A stretch of DNA of 64,000 bases from Pararhodobacter sp. CCB-MM2 (GTDB lineage Bacteria; Pseudomonadota; Alphaproteobacteria; Rhodobacterales; Rhodobacteraceae). The translations under genes and the position numbers were made by a program. The notes beneath the pieces are model-generated. The model did no database searches, was not told the DNA's origin, and was given only the letters and a program-made list of their open reading frames with translations. Within the stretch, counting starts at the first letter, position 1; each line of letters starts with the position of its first letter. Positions 17,368 to 28,803 of this stretch are shown one piece after another. The stretch is from the NCBI RefSeq assembly GCF_001691415.1, contig NZ_LRRR01000005.1:167451-231450 (forward strand). Reading direction: 5' to 3'.

Positions 17368-19977
17368 ATGCGTGAGACCGTCGAGGACACCCGAAACGGC
17401 CCGGAAAACGCACGAATTCCTGTGGTTGCCATCGGAGCCTCTGCCGGAGGCCTGACTCCGCTCGAGCAATTCTTTTCCCATGCCCCGGAGAAAGCAGGCT
17501 GGTGCTACATTGTCATCCAGCATCTCTCGCCGGATTACCGGTCGGTGATGGATGAATTGCTGGGCCGGAAGACCGGGCTTAAAATCAAACATATCGAAAA
17601 TGGAATAAAGATCGAGCCTGACACGATCTTCCTCAACCGGCCCAATACCGGGTCGGTGCTGGAGGGCGACGTGTTCCGCACCTTCGTCTACGGCAAGGAC
17701 GATCAGGTGCCGCATCTGCCCATCGATAGCCTGTTCGCCTCGCTGGCCACGCGCGCGACTGAGAAGACTGTGGCGGTGGTCCTGTCGGGCTCGGGCAGCG
17801 ACGGGGCCAGCGGGGCGCAGCTGATGCATGCCGCCGGCGGAGCGCTGGTGGTGCAGAACCCGGCCGAGGCCGATTTCCCCTCGATGCCCCGCGCGATCCT
17901 GAGCCTCGGCATCCATGACCGTGTCCTCGATGCCGCGGACATCCCCGGTGCGATTCAGGACATCTTCGAGACCGGCATCCGCTATGCGCCGAGCCCCCTT
18001 GCCGCCGAGGCCGACCTGAACAAGGAGATCTTCCGGGTACTGGAGAAGCAGCACAATCTGGATTTCACCTCGTACAAGGAAACCAACGTCCAGCGCCGCA
18101 TCACCCGCCGCCAACACCTGCGCGGGATCGGCGACATGAACGATTACCTCACCTTGCTGCGCGAAGAGCCCGAGGCGGTGAACGAACTGTATCAGGACCT
18201 GCTGATCGGCGTGACGCAGTTCTACCGCGACCCCGAGGCGATCGCAGATCTGCGCCGCAACGTGCTGGACAAGTTCGCGCAGGATTTCGACAGTGAGGCG
18301 CCGGTCCGGGTCTGGGTCGCGGGCTGCGCCAGTGGCGAGGAAGCCTATACCATCGGCATGGAGATGGCCGAAGCGATGCGCGCCGCCGGCAATACCCGTG
18401 GCTTCCGTATCATCGCCACGGATGTACACCGCCAGTCGATCGACCGGGCGTCGACCGGGCGCTACACCGAGGATCAGGTCGAGAACGTGCCCGAGCATCT
18501 GCGCACGCGCTATTTCGACCGGCGCGGCAAGCATTTCCTGATCGTGCCGAACCTGCGCCAGAAGATCATCTTCTCGGTCCATGACACGCTGACCGATCCG
18601 CCATTTCTGGACCTCGACCTCGTCTCGTGCCGCAACCTGCTGATCTATCTGCGGGAAAAGGCGTAGGCGCGGGTGATTTCGATGTTCCTCTTCGGCCTGC
18701 GCAAACATGGGGCGCTGTTCCTCGGCCCCTCTGAGACGCTCGGCCATTTCGACGAGGAGTTCGAGGTCATCAACGCGCGCTGGCGGCTGTTCCGAAAATC
18801 CTCGGGCCGGCGTCACTTTGACCGCGAGATGCTGCCCAAGAGGCTGGAACGGCAGTTCTCCCGGCAAGAATTGCCGGAGCGCGCCCGCATCGGGTCAAGT
18901 TCGGGCCGGATGTCGGCCGCCCTGCACGAATTCGCCGAGGTTCGGGGACGCGAGGCGCTGCTGCGGGCCTATGACCTACTGCTGAAGAGCCATGCGCCCT
19001 CGTCGATCATCGTCACCTCGGACGGCGAGGTTCTGGCGTGGTTCGGCGCCGCCTCGGCCTTTGTCGACACGCACAACAACCTGACGGAATGGTCGGTCGA
19101 ACAGATCCTGCACCGCGATCTGCATTTCGTCATCAACGTCGCCTTGGAAAAACTGCGCACCGGTGAGACCGAGGGCTTCTCGCGCCGGGTCGGTGTCACG
19201 TTGTCCAGCGGCCAGTCCCAACCGCTGACCCTGACTTTCGAGACCCTCGACAGCGTCCACCGCCCTGCCCTTCTGCTGATCCGCCTGCGGCTGGAGGCGG
19301 ACGAGCTGCAGCATTCGCAAACCGAAGCGAAGGACGGCGAGCGCATCACCGACGCCGACGGGCAGCTTTTGTCGAAACGGGTGCATGAGCTGGAGCGCGA
19401 CCTGCGCCTGACCGAGGAAACACTGCAGCACGTCACCGAACGGCTGGAGGCCTCGGGCGAGGAGCTGCAGGCCTCCAACGAAGAGCTCCAAGCCTCGAAC
19501 GAGGAATTGCAGGCCTCGAACGAGGAGCTGCAAAGTGCCAACGAGGAACTGCACGCGGTCAACGAGGAGCTGGTCACCGTCTCGGCCGAGCATGAGCGCA
19601 AGATCACCGAGCTGTCGTCCCTGAACAATGAGACTGAATCCCTGTTCAGCATCCTCGGGATCGGTGTGCTGGTCGTCGACCGCCGCCTGAGCGTGCAACG
19701 CTTCAGCGAGGAAGTCGCGCTGCGTTTCGCGCTGGAGCCGCATGACGTGAACCGGCGCCTGGGCGTCATCGGCCCGCGGCTGGCGTTCATCGACCTGCCG
19801 CAGGCCGCGGGGAAGGCCATCGGCACCTCCGCCGTGATCACCGCGTCGGGCGATTACGAGGGCAAGCCCCTGTCGATCGAGATCCACCCAATCGCCGACC
19901 GTGAACCGATGATGCCCCCCGCCGGTGCCTTCATCCTGTTCCGCGACATCGCCACGGCGTCGGAACGCGGCGATTGA
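17368..19977 (+). pseudogene. CheB-CheR-coiled coil-PAS fusion, interrupted by an amber codon
   Basis: One frame of 869 codons with a single in-frame TAG at 18664-18666 (codon 433). Domains in order: a CheB methylesterase with catalytic Ser (GASAGG), His (IQHLSPD) and Asp (GSGSDGASG) over residues 10-200; a CheR methyltransferase from about 215 with the SAM motif VWVAGCASGEEAYTIGM; then, after the stop, the CheR end (LFGLRKHGALFLGPSETLG), a heptad coiled coil and a PAS domain. Homologues read LIYL..xxQAR at the stop, so a CAG to TAG change fits. As it stands the first 432 codons encode CheB plus a CheR lacking its last segment. The tail could restart at 18673 or be read by suppression. No kinase domain follows. 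The gene is divergent from the receiver. Confidence 0.82.
19459..19584 (+). repeat. 21-bp coding repeats (heptad coiled coil)
   Basis: Six consecutive 21-base units in the reading frame encode EELQASN three times, then EELQSAN, EELHAVN and EELVTVS. They form the long coiled coil linking CheR to PAS, a known feature of CheB-CheR-PAS fusions. The DNA units have diverged at third positions, so they are old rather than a recent expansion. Confidence 0.85.
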
Positions 19978-20234
19978 CAACTTGCCGCTCGGGTCCGGTG
20001 TGTGCTTCTGCGTCGCCCGGATCGGCTGCGATGTCCCTTTTAAGCTGAACGCTTGGGTTCCTGCGCGTCACGGCGCGTCCCCTGCAAACCGACCGGCACG
20101 GGCGGAGCGACGCACAATGGCCGCCGCCGATGACGGGAGAGCAAGGTGACCGAAGATGCCCGGAAGCGGCCTTCTGATACGCCCCAGAGGCCACTTTCCC
20201 TTGACGCAAAGTGCAGCCGGATCGACCCGGCCCT

Positions 20235-22116
<1,882 letters not shown>

Positions 22117-22186
22117 CGGCACGCTTTTCTTTCTCTGGCACACCGGGCTTTTCTAAGGCCCGGCGCCGCAGGTTGACAAGGTGCTG

Positions 22187-22499
22187 TGGACTTGCCCGGT
22201 TTTTTTGGAGAGCGTTTAGCTCACTTCCCGGGCCTTTCGCTCGAAGGCGATGGGGCTCTGGAAGCCGAGCGATGAATGCCGTCTGACGGGGTTATAGAAC
22301 CCGTCGATGTATCTGGCGACGGCGTTTTCGGCCTGCTGGCGGGATTGCCATGCGACCGGCCAGATCAGCTCTGACTTGATGGTCTTGAAGAACGTTTCCA
22401 CCATCGAGTTGTCATAGCAGTTACCGCGCCCACTCATCGAGATCAGGATGCCCCGTCTGCGGAGCAGCGACTGATAGTCGACCGAGCAGTATTGCGATC
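22187..22499 (-). pseudogene. IS3-family transposase, C-terminal remnant
   Basis: The reverse strand encodes the last part of an IS3 OrfB: SQYCSVDYQSLLRRRGILIS, then SGRGNCYDNSMVETFFKTIK with the third catalytic Glu, and the end VRRHSSLGFQSP. It stops at 22216. A probable terminal repeat starts at 22187 with TGGACTTGCCCGG. The frame is cut at 22499/22500 exactly where the inverted repeat of the next IS3 element starts. The other half of this transposase is not found on the far side of that element, so it has been deleted. Confidence 0.85.
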
Positions 22500-22538
22500 T
22501 GAACCGCGCCGGGTTTGCCGGAGGCTGATTGGGGTTAG

Positions 22539-23450
22539 TTAGGCGGCCATGTCTTCAGTTTCCAGAGCGGCGTAGAAATTTGCCTCCGCTTCCGCCGGCG
22601 GGATGTTCCCGATCGGTTCGAGCAGGCGGCGATTGTTGAACCAGTCGACCCATTCGAGGGTGGCATATTCAACGGCCTCTAAGCTGCGCCACGGCCCGCG
22701 TCGATGGATGACCTCCGCCTTGAAGAGACCGTTGATCGTCTCCGCCAAGGCGTTGTCGTAGCTGTCGCCGACGCTGCCCACGGATGGTTCGATGCCGGCC
22801 TCGCCCAACCGCTCGGTGTAGCGAATGGACAGGTATTGCGACCCGCGGTCGGAATGGTGGACGAGCCCCGCGCCCTTGACCGGGCGTCGATCGTGAACCG
22901 CCTGTTCGAGGGCATCAAGCACGAAGCCTGCGTGGGCTGTTTGGCTTGCCCGCCAACCGACGATCTTGCGGGCATAGGCATCGATGACGAAGGCGACATA
23001 CACAAACCCCTTCCAGGTGGCGACGTAAGTGAAATCGCTGACCCAGAGCATGTTCGGCGCAGGTACGCGGAACTTCCGGTTCACCTTGTCCAGCGGGCAC
23101 GAGGCCTTCTTGTCGGGGATCGTGGTCTTGTGCGGCTTGCCCCGGATGATGCCTTGAATACCCATGTCCTTCATCAGTCTGGCGACTGTGCAACGGGCGA
23201 CATCGAAGCCTTCCCGATCCAGCTGACGCCAGACCTTGCGCACGCCGTAGACGCGCCAGTTCTCTTCGAAGACACGCTCGATCTCGGGCTGCAGGGCTGC
23301 GTCACGCCGGGTGCGATCCGACAATCGGGCCGGATCGGCCCGCTTCGCCAGGTGATCGTAGTAGGTGGACGGGGCGATCGGCAGAACCCTGCAGATCGGC
23401 TCGACCCCGTGCTTCCCTCGCTGATCGTCCCTCTCGGCGTTTGCAGGCAA
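22539..23450 (-). CDS. IS3-family transposase OrfB
   Basis: 303-aa DDE integrase-type transposase subunit. A helical HTH_21-like region with [16 protein letters not shown] precedes the rve catalytic domain. The catalytic residues are visible: Asp in LWVSDFTYV, Asp in [10 protein letters not shown] and Glu in [13 protein letters not shown]. The frame is complete. OrfA lies upstream, separated by 30 bases and in another frame; in this family the active enzyme is an OrfAB fusion made by ribosomal frameshifting, but here the frames do not overlap as printed, so production of the fusion is unproven. Confidence 0.92.
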   Translation of the reverse strand: MPANAERDDQRGKHGVEPICRVLPIAPSTYYDHLAKRADPARLSDRTRRDAALQPEIERVFEENWRVYGVRKVWRQLDREGFDVARCTVARLMKDMGIQGIIRGKPHKTTIPDKKASCPLDKVNRKFRVPAPNMLWVSDFTYVATWKGFVYVAFVIDAYARKIVGWRASQTAHAGFVLDALEQAVHDRRPVKGAGLVHHSDRGSQYLSIRYTERLGEAGIEPSVGSVGDSYDNALAETINGLFKAEVIHRRGPWRSLEAVEYATLEWVDWFNNRRLLEPIGNIPPAEAEANFYAALETEDMAA

Positions 23451-23480
23451 ACGCCTGCCGGCAATGGATGAACCCGACCA

Positions 23481-23804
23481 TCACTTCGACCGGCGGTCGA
23501 GCTCCGCCATCGCAAAATATGCGCTCGCCTTGCGCAGGATCTCGTTGGCCTGGCGCAGTTCTCGGTTCTCCCGCTCCAGCGCCTTCATCTTCTCTGCCAT
23601 GTCGGTCGGGATGCCAGCGCGCTTGCCGCTGTCGACCTCGGCCTTCTTGACCCACTCGTTCAGGGTCTGCGGCGCACAGCCGATCTTCGCGGAAATCGAC
23701 ATGACTGCCTGCCAGCGCGATCCATGCTGACCCTCATTGTCGAGAACTAGGCGCACAGCACGCTCACGCACTTCGGGGGAAAACTTGTTCGTCGTCTTGC
23801 TCAT
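23481..23804 (-). CDS. IS3-family transposase OrfA
   Basis: 107-aa helix-turn-helix protein ([19 protein letters not shown] ... [14 protein letters not shown]) followed by a leucine-zipper-like helix ([26 protein letters not shown]), the standard OrfA layout. It binds the IS ends. The ATG at 23804 fits the family start ([11 protein letters not shown]). The 5' leader between this gene and the right inverted repeat has been interrupted by another mobile remnant, which may remove its promoter. Confidence 0.9.
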   Translation of the reverse strand: MSKTTNKFSPEVRERAVRLVLDNEGQHGSRWQAVMSISAKIGCAPQTLNEWVKKAEVDSGKRAGIPTDMAEKMKALERENRELRQANEILRKASAYFAMAELDRRSK

Positions 23805-23954
23805 GATGCTCCATCCTTGTGTGTTCAAGGTCGGGCATACTGGGAACGCAGGTGGGACCCCGTTCCATCCCGGGGAGGCAGATCCCGCTGAGTAGCAAGG
23901 GGCCCATTTGCGCCGCCGCCATTTGAACCTGAACAGTTGCAAGGGGCGCCCGTA

Positions 23955-24373
23955 GTGCCGACCCCGAATATCAAGGACAGGGCGATTTGCGGGAGCAAGC
24001 CGCGCGCCTACGCCAAGTCAAAGGGATCGGGCCCGTCGTCTCAGCAACCTTGATCGCGCAGCTCCCTGAACTTGGTCAGCTTGACCGCCGAAGGATCGCG
24101 GCTCTCGCCGGGCTCGCACCACATGCGAATGACTCCGGACATCGACGCGGAAAACGCAGCATATGGGGTGGACGCGGCACGATCAGGCGCACCCTCTATC
24201 TGGCAGCACTCACCGCCAGCAGGTTCGACCCGCGGTTCAGGGCGTTCAAGGAGCGCCTGCTTGCGGCTGGAAAGGCCAAAAAGCCCGTCATCGTCGCTTG
24301 CGCGCGCAAGCTCCTGACCGTTCTCAACGCAATGATCAAAACTGGAACGGCCTACCGAGACGCCATCGTTTGA
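23955..24373 (+). pseudogene. IS110-family transposase, C-terminal fragment
   Basis: The frame encodes the C-terminal Transposase_20 domain of an IS110-type recombinase: [25 protein letters not shown], then RRRIAALAGLAPH, GKRSIWGGRG and the conserved end AGKAKKPVIVACARKLLTVLNAM. The DEDD catalytic half is missing upstream of about 23955. The piece is embedded in the 5' leader of the IS3 element and cannot be active. Confidence 0.85.
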
Positions 24374-24425
24374 AACACAGTTGCTACTCAGGAGTTGGAG
24401 CCTCCGGCAAACCCGGTGCGGTTCA

Positions 24426-24764
24426 CCTGCGGCCCTCTTCCCCGAATTGATCGCGACAAATGAGAGCCAGTCCTTCGGCGACAAGATCTATTACAACTGG
24501 GCGAAGGCACTCGTGCGACAGCTGAACGGCAACCCGAGGGAACTCTGCTTCCACTCGTTTCGACATTATGTCATCGCGCACCTGAAAGAGCTGCCCGAGG
24601 TCAGCGACAAGCAGCGCCGCGACCTTGTCGGGCATATCGGCGGCGACGTGCATGACGAGCAATATGATGTCGCCACGTCGATGACCGTGATGAGAGGTGT
24701 GGTCGCGAAGTTGCCGCGGCTGTTCCGAGCCCCTGGTGCGATGAAGACCTGTCGAACGGGGTGA
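24426..24764 (+). pseudogene. Tyrosine recombinase (integrase), C-terminal fragment
   Basis: Directly after the right inverted repeat of the IS3 element the frame encodes the end of a phage/island-type integrase. LCFHSFRHYVIAHLKEL carries the HxxR motif, LVGHIGGDVHDEQYD carries the second His and a candidate nucleophilic Tyr region, and the frame ends at 24764. The N-terminal half is gone. It fits an integrative element whose integrase was destroyed by the IS3 insertion. Confidence 0.75.
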
Positions 24765-25251
24765 CGGATAGCGCGGGTCGTCCCGTAAGGGTCGGAAAGT
24801 CACTTTTGACATCTCCGGAGCTTCGGCCCGCGAATACCGAAGTCAGGGCCCTCCCCCTTAGGTCCTTACGCGCGCGACGCTCCCGAGTTTGGTACAAAGC
24901 GACAATTGCGATCCAATAACCATTCGAAATGGGGCTACTTCGGCCTTTGCCCCCTTCGTGGAAAATACGGATTCTTTGCCTGCGCTGGCCAAGCGGCAGA
25001 ATCCCGAATCCGCCCACAGCACCTCCGGCCGCCCAAGCAGCATAGTTGTCCACATAATAGCGACACGAGAGGGCCTCCACGCGCCATTCGGGCAACCCTG
25101 GTCATCCGGCAGCAGATATACTGTCGATCAACGCAACTAAAAGAAGACTGACCGCTGTGACTTCGAACCTGATCGTCGACTGCTGCTCCTACCCTGGCCC
25201 CAAGTGTCTGATCCATCTCCTGGGCAGAACTCTCACGGACGGGTGGCCGTC
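24765..25251 (+). other. Gene-free stretch before the mobilization genes
   Basis: 487 bases with no supported gene. It precedes a MobC-like and a relaxase gene, the usual position of an origin of transfer. Short imperfect inverted repeats are present, for example around 24920-24932, but I cannot place a nic site. Base composition is lower in GC than the flanking chromosome. Confidence 0.4.
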
Positions 25252-25530
25252 ATGAGTACCCGGCGGGATAAGCTCGTGAAGGTCCGCTTCACGGAAGACG
25301 AGTTCTCAAGGCTGGAAACGCTGCGCCAATCTGCGGGATCGGAGAGCTGCGCTGTGTTTGTCCGCAGAAAGGCTCTGGAACCAGAGATCGGAACCGGCGC
25401 AATCGCGGCTCTTGTCGGTCAGATCGGTGTGACCCTCAACGCTGAAGAAATCGCGCCTAAGAAGCTCGAGCATTTGGCGGACCTCCTCTTCGACCTCACT
25501 CAGGCCCTCCGCAAGATGCAGAGGACCTGA
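25252..25530 (+). CDS. MobC-like relaxosome accessory protein
   Basis: 92-aa protein that looks like a ribbon-helix-helix mobilization protein: a basic strand (KLVKVRFTEDEFSRLETLR), a helix, and a C-terminal region ending in ALRKMQRT. Such proteins bind the origin of transfer and help the relaxase. I chose the ATG at 25252; a GTG at 25204 is in frame. The relaxase gene begins three bases after its stop. The family call rests on context and the N-terminal pattern. Confidence 0.65.
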   Translation: MSTRRDKLVKVRFTEDEFSRLETLRQSAGSESCAVFVRRKALEPEIGTGAIAALVGQIGVTLNAEEIAPKKLEHLADLLFDLTQALRKMQRT

Positions 25531-25533
25531 TCG

Positions 25534-26985
25534 ATGCGCGCCCACAACACCTTCCACAAAACCGCCGGCGTCCTGTCTGACTATGACCTGCGCCAAGGCG
25601 CCGAGTTCATAGGTGGGACGATCCCGAAGGCGAAACCCGTCGTCCTTCGCGACCGGCTGGATCGGCTGGCGGATGGTGCGGGGGTGATGCACATGACACT
25701 CTCGCTGCCGGAGGGTCTGCGCGCCAGCCGGGAGATTTGGCACGCGATCGTCATGGCGCAGCTCGATATGACGGGTCTGCCAGCCCTGCGCGCGCCGTGG
25801 ATCGCAGCCCGCCACACCGATGCCAACTGCGACCATGTGCATGTCGCCATCGGTTTGCGAGGATTTGACGGATCATCCTTGCACCCCAAGACCGGGGACA
25901 TCCGGACCAGTCGCAATCATCAAACGCTGGCCCGGCTCCTTGGCTTGCCCGTCCCTGACTACTTCAACCCCCAGGTCCCGCAACTTGATCCTCCGGTCAT
26001 CAGCCGTCGGCTGACGACGGAACCCAGAAAACGACTGAGCGCGGTACTGGGTGCCATCTTCACAAGCGATCGCCCGAGAACTCTCGACGCCCTAGATGAT
26101 GCGCTGGCGCGGCAATCCCCCGTAATCCTGCGCACCACAATCCGCAACGTATATGGAAGGAAAACGCATCTCTTCAGCGTGGATGGTGTGCAGCTCTTAG
26201 GTGGCGAGCTCGGCCCTGCCTGGGAGCCGCGCCATCTCGAGAGGCGGATGGCACATGCCCATGCCCTGCACCGTCTCCGACTGCGGCTCAGCGCACAGGC
26301 GATTCTGAAGACCCTCCTCCCCCACACGAAACCCTTGATGGAGTTCGAACATGCGAAAGACGATGTCCTCCTTGGCCCTGCCCCCGGACCACGAGGTATT
26401 GCTGAAAACGTTGCTAACGACGGACGGCAAAGTGGATCAGCTTCTGCCGCTGACCAGCCTGTTGGACGACCCCGATCACCCGATGTCCGAGCTTGGCGAA
26501 GCTCTGATCGAGGCTCTTCAGCGTATCTCGGAGGATCTGCGGCAAGCAACGAGCCTCCGGGAAGAGCACCGCACAGCCCTGAACCAAGCGAACGAGACCA
26601 CCGCCGGGTTGTCAGGGATCCTCGAGCAGCTCGCGAACGAACTCCACGAAATCCGGACAGAGAACCACACCTTGAAGCAGAAAATCTCGGAGATCCACGG
26701 CTTGATGTTCAGCCCGGCGGACTGACCTTCGGGAGCCAACTCGTGCAGCTTCTTCGATTCCTTCGAGCGCGCTTCAGTGGCTGGCGCTGGCGCCGCTCAA
26801 ACACATCTTCGGTCCAGGTTACATTCCGGGATGGGAGCGTTGCCGAAATTTGCGGTGGCATGTTGATGAACGCCCCTGAAGAAGGAGAGGTGACCCGGTT
26901 CGCAGACACTTGGCATCAGGAAGTCGGGGATGGGGAGCTCGAAGTACCCGGAGTTTCGGATAACCAGACACCAGCACCAATGTAG
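25534..26985 (+). CDS. Relaxase / mobilization nuclease
   Basis: 483-aa relaxase. The metal-binding motif is clear: HTDANCDHVHVAIGL near residues 93-107, the three-His site of MOBP/MOBQ-type enzymes. The early Tyr of LSDYDLRQGAEFIGG may be the nicking residue. After about residue 270 the sequence becomes rich in Pro, Arg and Ser, where a second frame carries another plausible gene, and it then regains ordered sequence (VQVTFRDGSVAEICGGML) before the stop. It would nick the transfer origin of a mobilizable element. No type IV secretion or replication genes are near, so it depended on helper functions. Confidence 0.8.
   Translation: MRAHNTFHKTAGVLSDYDLRQGAEFIGGTIPKAKPVVLRDRLDRLADGAGVMHMTLSLPEGLRASREIWHAIVMAQLDMTGLPALRAPWIAARHTDANCDHVHVAIGLRGFDGSSLHPKTGDIRTSRNHQTLARLLGLPVPDYFNPQVPQLDPPVISRRLTTEPRKRLSAVLGAIFTSDRPRTLDALDDALARQSPVILRTTIRNVYGRKTHLFSVDGVQLLGGELGPAWEPRHLERRMAHAHALHRLRLRLSAQAILKTLLPHTKPLMEFEHAKDDVLLGPAPGPRGIAENVANDGRQSGSASAADQPVGRPRSPDVRAWRSSDRGSSAYLGGSAASNEPPGRAPHSPEPSERDHRRVVRDPRAARERTPRNPDREPHLEAENLGDPRLDVQPGGLTFGSQLVQLLRFLRARFSGWRWRRSNTSSVQVTFRDGSVAEICGGMLMNAPEEGEVTRFADTWHQEVGDGELEVPGVSDNQTPAPM
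26351..26725 (+). CDS. Nested coiled-coil protein inside the relaxase gene (MobB-like position)
   Basis: A 124-aa frame lying wholly inside the relaxase gene in another phase. Its protein looks real: acidic-helical, with LREEHRTALNQANETTAGLSGILEQL and ELHEIRTENHTLKQKI as probable coiled coil. The relaxase frame here is low complexity, as expected if it is the frame under weaker constraint. The layout recalls mobB inside mobA of IncQ plasmids. No family is recognised from sequence alone. Confidence 0.5.
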   Translation: MRKTMSSLALPPDHEVLLKTLLTTDGKVDQLLPLTSLLDDPDHPMSELGEALIEALQRISEDLRQATSLREEHRTALNQANETTAGLSGILEQLANELHEIRTENHTLKQKISEIHGLMFSPAD

Positions 26986-27361
26986 TCGGACGGCCCGCCC
27001 CCCAAATGGCAGCGACGACACGCCCGAGCCACCGGACGTGGCCCAGTGGCTTGAGCCACGCATACACCATTTTCCACTGCTGCATTTCACACCCAATAGG
27101 CGAACAAATGCCGCATTTTTTCCTTCCTTCGCCAAAGCGAAGTGCCAACCGCTACTGAGGGCGGGAAGCGGACGAATGGCGATGCGGCACGACGTCTGCA
27201 GATGTTCTGCAAAACCTTGTATCTGGTTGCGGCATGGCGATCACGCTATCCGGGTCCCGTGACGGGGCTGCAACGCAATCGGATAGGCTGTCCAGACAGG
27301 AGCGACCTCGCCAGCGTCGAAGTCGATGTAGACAAATTTGACGGTGCTATAACGTTTGATG
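26986..27361 (+). other. Gene-free stretch between relaxase and IS5 remnant
   Basis: 376 bases after the relaxase stop. I see no convincing gene, RNA or repeat. Some open frames run into the IS5 remnant, but their upstream parts match nothing I know. The section around 27060-27125 is AT-richer than its surroundings. Confidence 0.5.
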
Positions 27362-27740
27362 TCATCAAGGTCGAGGGCGAAGGCGAGTGGCACGCCCGCA
27401 AGCATGGCGGCCCGAAACGGCGCGTCTGGCGCAAGATCCATCTGGAGATTGATGAGGAAACGCTGGAGGTTCGGGCCATGGAGATCACAGGAAGCCACAT
27501 CGCCGGTGCGCCGGTGTTACCCGACCTGCTCAAACAGATTCCTGCGCACGAGCAGATCGGCAGCGTCACCGCCGACGGTGCCTACGACACCCGCGAATGC
27601 CACGATGCCATCGCTGACCGCGGCCCCCACGCTGTCATTCCACCCCGTAAGAACGCCAAACCGTGGAAGACAGTCACCGCCGGCGCGGTCGCACGAAACG
27701 AAGCACTGCGGGCATCGAAATACCTCGGTCGTGAGCTACT
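27362..27740 (+). pseudogene. IS5-family transposase, internal fragment
   Basis: The frame reads IKVEGEGEWHARKHGGPKR, RRVWRKIHLEIDEETLEV, GSVTADGAYDTRECHD and VIPPRKNAKPWK, the central DDE domain of IS5-type transposases. The first catalytic Asp region (usually VDSTG) has been lost at about 27362, and the end is cut at about 27740 after RASKYLGREL. Neither terminal repeat is visible. It is an inactive remnant. Confidence 0.88.
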
Positions 27741-27770
27741 CCCCGTCACTTGCACAGTTTCCGGGATAAT

Positions 27771-27948
27771 TTAAGCTACTCTCTGCCCCTGCTGGTGGGT
27801 TTCGAGCTGGTTGAAGTAGAGCACGGCGGGTGGCTGTCCGCCATGGGCGGCGTGGGGCCGCTGGTGGTTGTAGAAGATGATACATCGTCCAACCCCGGCC
27901 TTGGCCTGCGAGCCGGTCTCTCTGGCGTGCAGATAGTGTGTTTCGGCG
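27771..27948 (-). pseudogene. IS3-family transposase, C-terminal tip
   Basis: The minus strand encodes only the last residues of an IS3-type OrfB: TGSQAKAGVGRCIIFYNHQRPHAAHGGQPP and YFNQLETHQQGQRVA, then stop. The piece ends where the inverted repeat of the next IS3 element begins (27949), so that insertion cut it. The remaining part of this transposase is absent from the window. Confidence 0.8.
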
Positions 27949-28008
27949 TGCAACTTTGACCCCTTAGTGGAGTGAACCCCATGGACTGGACCACGGAGGG
28001 TCTCCGAC

Positions 28009-28803
28009 CTAAGCCGCCTCGCGGGCGAGTTGGGTTTCGAATTCCTCGGGGGATCGGTACCCGAGTGCTGAGTGCAGTCGTTTTGGGTTGTAGACCTGCT
28101 CGATGCACCGGGGCAAGCGGGTGGCGACATCGGTGAAGGTCTCGTATCCGGCCCGATAGACCTCTTCGACCTTCAGCGTCTTCATGAAGCTTTCTGCCTG
28201 CGCGTTGTGATAGGGGTTCCCGACGCCGCTCATGGAGCCCTGGAGGCCCGCATCCGCAAGGGCATCGCGGTAGGTCTGAGATGCGTATTGTCTGCCGCGG
28301 TCCGTATGATGGATGCAGCCCGCCGGAGGAGCCCTGTTTGCCACCGCCGCGCGCAACGCCGCCAGCGCCAGAGGCGTGTCGAGGCGTTGTGACAGAGCAT
28401 ATCCGACGACCTCGCGGCTGCAGGCATCGAGGATAGCCGCGAGGAAGCAGAAGCCGGTCGCTACCCGGATGTAGGTGAAGTCCGCGACCCATATCCGGTC
28501 AGGCCGATCCGGGATGGCGTTGCGGTAGAGGTTCGGAAAGATAGGCGAGTCGTGCTGGCTGTCGGTTGTCCGCACAAAGCGCCTGCGGGGCTTTATACCA
28601 AGTCCGGCCAGCCGCATGACGCGGGCTACCCTCTTGTGATTTATGATCAATCCGTGACGCTTCAGTTCGTGTGTCACACGCCGGTAGCCATAACAGGGCA
28701 GTTCATCCGGGATGTCTTCGATGATTGACGTCAGCTCGGCATCCGACAGCCCTTCGGGTTTGGCGACCGCGCGATAGTAGTAGGTGCTGCGCGGCAGGTT
28801 CAT
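28009..28803 (-). CDS. IS3-family transposase OrfB
   Basis: 264-aa catalytic subunit starting [11 protein letters not shown]. The catalytic domain has Asp in [11 protein letters not shown], Asp in [11 protein letters not shown] and Glu in [14 protein letters not shown], and it ends [14 protein letters not shown]. The ATG overlaps the OrfA stop, but a -1 shift on an A-run in OrfA would join the two into one OrfAB protein with the bridge [19 protein letters not shown], which fits the IS3 family. Frame intact. Confidence 0.93.
   Translation of the reverse strand: MNLPRSTYYYRAVAKPEGLSDAELTSIIEDIPDELPCYGYRRVTHELKRHGLIINHKRVARVMRLAGLGIKPRRRFVRTTDSQHDSPIFPNLYRNAIPDRPDRIWVADFTYIRVATGFCFLAAILDACSREVVGYALSQRLDTPLALAALRAAVANRAPPAGCIHHTDRGRQYASQTYRDALADAGLQGSMSGVGNPYHNAQAESFMKTLKVEEVYRAGYETFTDVATRLPRCIEQVYNPKRLHSALGYRSPEEFETQLAREAA

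Larger units (their letters stand above)
22500..24425 (-). mobile_element. IS3-family element with a second mobile remnant inside it
   Basis: Terminal inverted repeats of 26 bases match at 25 positions: 22500-22525 (TGAACCGCGCCGGGTTTGCC...) and 24400-24425 in reverse orientation. OrfA (23481-23804) and OrfB (22539-23450) lie on the minus strand next to the left repeat. Between OrfA and the right repeat an extra segment of about 500 bases is present, bounded by CTGAGTAGCAA at 23888 and its reverse complement ending at 24391, and it contains an IS110-type transposase fragment. The left end sits inside an older IS3 remnant and the right end inside an integrase gene, so no target duplication is expected. 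Confidence 0.8.

Noticed and set aside
18664..18666. Pyrrolysine at the TAG of the CheB-CheR gene
   Set aside because: No pyrrolysine genes in the window, the position is not a known pyrrolysine site and homologues fit Gln.
19459..19584. Direct repeats as a CRISPR array or minisatellite
   Set aside because: The units are 21 bases with no spacers, in frame, and encode a known coiled coil.
25534..26985. Relaxase frame ending near 26350 with only the nested frame being real after that
   Set aside because: The relaxase frame stays open for 210 further codons and regains ordered sequence after 26725, so I kept both frames.
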